From positions 32,995,090 through 33,059,089 of the forward strand of contig NC_079217.1 in assembly GCF_029633865.1 (NCBI RefSeq): 64,000 bases of DNA, written 5' to 3'. Under the pieces are notes generated by a model. The model was not told the DNA's origin, did no database searches, and saw only the letters and a program-made list of their open reading frames with translations. Shown piece by piece: positions 61,014-64,000 of the stretch. Position 1 is the stretch's first letter. Each line of letters opens with the position of its first letter. This DNA is from Lampris incognitus. Lineage: Eukaryota; Chordata; Actinopteri; Lampriformes; Lampridae. A program made the position numbers and the translations under genes.

Positions 61014-63450
61014 CTAGAAAGGAGAAACATAAAAAATTAAAAAGTATATTGTGTGATTGTTGAAACATCTTATGTTCATACCTTTTAAAATACATGAGTT
61101 TTTTCTTAATTTGGTATATCGTAGAATTGGAGAAAATATATATCACAACTGCAATGGAAGATCTGCACACCACAGAGCTCCCGTAAGAAGGATTTATCTC
61201 AGCGTATGTTATTTTGATCAGGTACCTGTTTCTCTGGATTTTCGTCTTAATTTTTTTAAGCTTTGGTTTCTATAGCAAATACATGTCAACCACTGACTGA
61301 GAGAACAAGACAAACATTGGCTAAATCACACCATTAGCACAAAACACAGCTCCATGGCTTGCATTTTCTGTGAGATAAGTAGGTATCATCATTTACCTGT
61401 AGGTTGTGGCTGACTTCAATGCTGACTTTGGGGAGGGAGATGGCCACGGCCGTCTGGGTCATCTTGCTGAGCCAGGTGTCGACCTGTTTTCTGGTCAGGA
61501 GCTTCTCCAGGCGCTCCAGGGGCTCCAGGTGGAAGGGCATGATGAAGATCATAGAGGTTTGCTTCTGGCCCAAAGGCATGTTCAGCACATTAACACCATG
61601 TTCTGTGTCTTCGTAGAAGTCATAAACACCTGGGCAAGAGAGGTTTAAACAATCTGAATGTCTGCTTCTTGTTTTGATTGTAACGAGAAGCTGGTTGAAT
61701 TAAAAGCAGGGTATCTAGATAGTATCAGGGAAAATAAGCTCTTAGCTTTTATAAGTCCAAAATGAGAAAAAAAAAAGATCACATGTAAACATGATGGGAG
61801 AAAACTCACCTGTACGGTGCATCATGGGGACACCAACAGTGAATGATCGCGTGACTAGAAAGCCGCGGTTGTCCACCATCTTCTCGTGGAATTTCTCATC
61901 CCAGTGTGCTATTGACAATGGAGGATTTAATTATTCATCTGCTCACTTTTAACATGAAACTATTTCAGTTACAGCAAACTGTTAAAGCGGGAATCTCGAA
62001 GATTCTGGTACGGTTCTTTGTTGGCATACACTTCCCAGGATTCATTTGGAAACTGCTAACTAATTTGTCCTCCACAATACTGGAGCACAGAGCGTTCGTT
62101 CCGCCTATCCGCAAACATGTCACTTACGGATGCTTGGGATTTTGGTGGGAGTGTTGCCAAAGACGCACGGTTGTATTTCTTACAAATGCAAGGGCTTCTA
62201 TCAGTGGCCGATAGGTTGAATCGACATTGTGCCACCTCATTCAGCAAAAGATAACTTACCTAGTTAAGTCAAATAAATAAATAATACATACATTTATTAA
62301 TGTAAGAATCTCTGAGATTTCTGCTTTAATTAATTGATAAATCTGTCTTTTTTTCTTTTCTTTTTTTCTTTGGATTTTTCCCCGTTTTTCTCCCCAATTG
62401 CACTAGGCCAATTATCCCACTTTTCCGAGCTGTCCCAGTCGCTGCTCCACCCGCTCTGCCGATCCGGGGAGGGCTGCAGACTACCACATGTCTCCTCCGT
62501 TACATGTGGAGTACCAGCATTTTTTTTATATCCCTCCTTTTTCTCCCCAATCGTATCTGGCCATTTACCCCGCTCTTTTTGAGCAGTCCCGGTCGCTGCT
62601 CCACACCCTCTGCCGATCCGGGGGGCGCCCCGACCGACCAGAAGAGGCGCTAGTGCAGCGACCAGGACAAATACCCACATCCGACTTCCCACCCGCAGAC
62701 ACGGCCAATTGTGTCTGTAGGGACGCCCGACTATGCCGGAGGTAACACGGGGATTCGACCTGCGATCCCGTGTTGGTTGACAACGGAATAGACCGCTACA
62801 CTACCCAGACGCCCAAGTCACCAGCCGCTTCTTTTGAGCTGACAATGAGGAGTTTCATCAGTGAGGACGTAGCGCGTGGGAGGATCATGCTATCCCTCCC
62901 CGAATAGGCGCCCCGATCGACCACAGGAGGCGCTAGTGCAGTGACCAGGACACATAGGCTACCCACACTCGGCTTCCCGGACACCCAACCAAACCGGAGG
63001 TAACATGGGGATTCGAACCGGATATCCCCGTGTTGGTAGGCAACCGCTACGCCACCCAGATGCCCCATGATGAATTATGTTTGAGTTGAATTTTCTGACG
63101 CGATTGTTCAACATTACACATGAGTCCGAGGCCAAAAACACCAATTGTTGATGTTGGTGTTTATTACATCTCTACTTACGCTTGAAGAACATGGCGTTGA
63201 CAATCATGGCTCCATCTGTGCTCTGCACGTCCTTGGTGACCTCGGGCAGTTTGCCACCGGTGGACTTGGTGGCCCAGTCGTTGATGGAGTTCACCGCGCC
63301 CCTCTTGTCTCTGAAGTTGATTTTAGAGTGGTCATAGTTGTAGTGCTTTTTGCTGCTCTTCACAAAGTTATCAGCAAAGGAGACAGAGCTTGGACCGTAG
63401 AGGCGATTGCTGATCTTCCAGGTTGTGTTTCGTGTCTTGGCATCACTCAC
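60711..63450 (-). CDS. serpinh1: serpin H1 / HSP47, collagen chaperone (3' four coding exons; 5' end outside window)
   Basis: ER-resident, non-inhibitory serpin that binds procollagen. Coding exons in transcript order: 63450-63180, 61908-61810, 61629-61397, 61013-60711, giving 301 residues with phases matching at every junction. The order of landmarks is that of human SERPINH1: [82 protein letters not shown] and finally [12 protein letters not shown]. The last four residues are the KDEL-type retrieval signal typical of HSP47. The N-terminal exon with the signal peptide, roughly 100 residues, lies beyond 64000. Fish have two serpinh1 genes and the sequence alone does not tell me which. Confidence 0.96.
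61397..61629 (-). CDS. serpinh1: serpinh1 internal exon
   Basis: [20 protein letters not shown] ... [16 protein letters not shown]. Acceptor 'ctcttgcccag', donor CAG|GTAAAT on the minus strand. Confidence 0.97.
61810..61908 (-). CDS. serpinh1: serpinh1 internal exon
   Basis: [20 protein letters not shown] and [12 protein letters not shown], 99 nt. Acceptor 'ttgtcaatag', donor ACAG|GTGAGT. Confidence 0.97.
62340..63068 (-). mobile_element. SINE inserted within a SINE (both family A) in a serpinh1 intron
   Basis: The outer copy starts at 62340 (T-rich, the tail) and runs to 'catgtctcctccgttacatg' plus 'tggagt' near 62513; it continues at about 62815 with 'caccagccgcttcttttgag' and ends at the tRNA head near 63066. 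The inner copy, 62520-62814, has its own tail, body and head ('cgctacactacccagacgcc'). 'agtaccagc' and 'agtcaccagc' at the two sides look like an imperfect target duplication. Confidence 0.85.
63180..63450 (-). CDS. serpinh1: serpinh1 exon, most 5' one in the window
   Basis: [20 protein letters not shown] ... VNAMFFK. Contains the sequon NTT. Acceptor 'gtaccttcag', donor AAGC|GTAAGT. Confidence 0.97.
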
Positions 63451-64000
63451 CTGAAGGTACACGACACCAGTTATTATGTCACTGTATGTAATGATTATTA
63501 GATTTGGTGGGTTGTTTAGGAGGCCTGTTAAGGTCATGCATTAAATGTAACTACTCTTTGTTTAGGCCCATCTGAGCCAGGCAGATATATGTATAAAAAA
63601 AATACACCCTTTGTTTGCAAAATTAATTTTAGCACAACAGGTAATTGTAAAGCAGCGAGTGACTGAATACTTTGACATATAACACGTTTTTACTCTGGAT
63701 ATCATGGACTACTTAATTAATAGAATAATACATGGAATCCAGTGTACAATATATATTTCCAGTACACTCTTTTTTATGTGCAAAGCACCTCATGAACCTG
63801 GCTTGTAACTCAAACACACACACACACCCACACACACACACACGTGTGTGATTAGCAGGCTGAAGATTCTCCACAAGGGGGAGCTGCTGACCACATGAAC
63901 AGCACCAGGGCTGCCATGTTAGCAGTGCTGTATGTCCTTGTTTAGATATGACATGCATAGTTTCAAAGTGGATAAGAGCAGTTCTGAAGTGAAATGTTCA
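63451..64000 (-). other. serpinh1: serpinh1 intron, partial
   Basis: Imperfect CA repeat at 63811-63850; no further exon visible before the window edge. Confidence 0.7.

Overview
The window is vertebrate nuclear DNA, almost certainly from a teleost fish. It has long introns with GT/AG junctions, large dinucleotide and tetranucleotide microsatellites, tRNA-headed fish SINEs, a Tc1 derivative, Rex3 and L2 LINEs, and a Sushi-like Ty3/gypsy element. All calls come from reading the sequence and from remembered family features; no database search was run.

Three host genes are present. At the left edge on the minus strand is tsku (tsukushi, a secreted leucine-rich repeat protein): a first coding exon at 2825-3130, the next at 1-622 running off the window, and a possible remote 5' noncoding exon ending at 14339. 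In the centre on the plus strand is a complete membrane guanylyl cyclase of the retinal/olfactory GUCY2 subfamily. Its 17 shared coding exons (31664-53667) are followed by two candidate terminal exons (54043-54115 and 55180-55264), giving 1102 or 1106 residues with every splice phase consistent. At the right edge on the minus strand are the last four coding exons of serpinh1 (HSP47, the collagen chaperone) at 60711-63450, ending in the ER-retention signal RDEL. A tsku / GUCY2 / SERPINH1 neighbourhood matches human 11q13.5, where the GUCY2 copy next to TSKU is the pseudogene GUCY2EP (orthologue of rodent olfactory GC-D); here the gene reads as intact.

Between tsku and the cyclase lies a transposon graveyard. 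The main structure is a four-deep nest at 14.9-28.2 kb: a Rex3 LINE is split by an old gypsy element, that is split by an L2-type LINE, and that is split by a young LTR element of 5999 bp with near-identical LTRs and a 5-bp target duplication (CAGTT). The young element is frameshifted in gag and pol and has a stop in its chromodomain. Elsewhere are a broken hAT transposase with a SINE piece inside it, a second 5'-truncated Rex3, and many SINE copies.

The cyclase introns carry more mobile DNA: a Tc1 foldback with two 535-bp arms, a 453-bp Harbinger-like MITE with a TTA duplication, a MITE-like element with about 72-bp inverted ends, and two copies of a hAT-like foldback MITE, one sitting in an interstitial telomere-type array. 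The 55.3-60.5 kb spacer before serpinh1 holds a 300-bp palindromic repeat and a full SINE with an expanded GT tract. No operon, CRISPR, prokaryotic or viral gene system is present; the observations most worth checking are the alternative cyclase C-termini, the upstream ORF spanning its leader intron, and the nested or foldback transposons.
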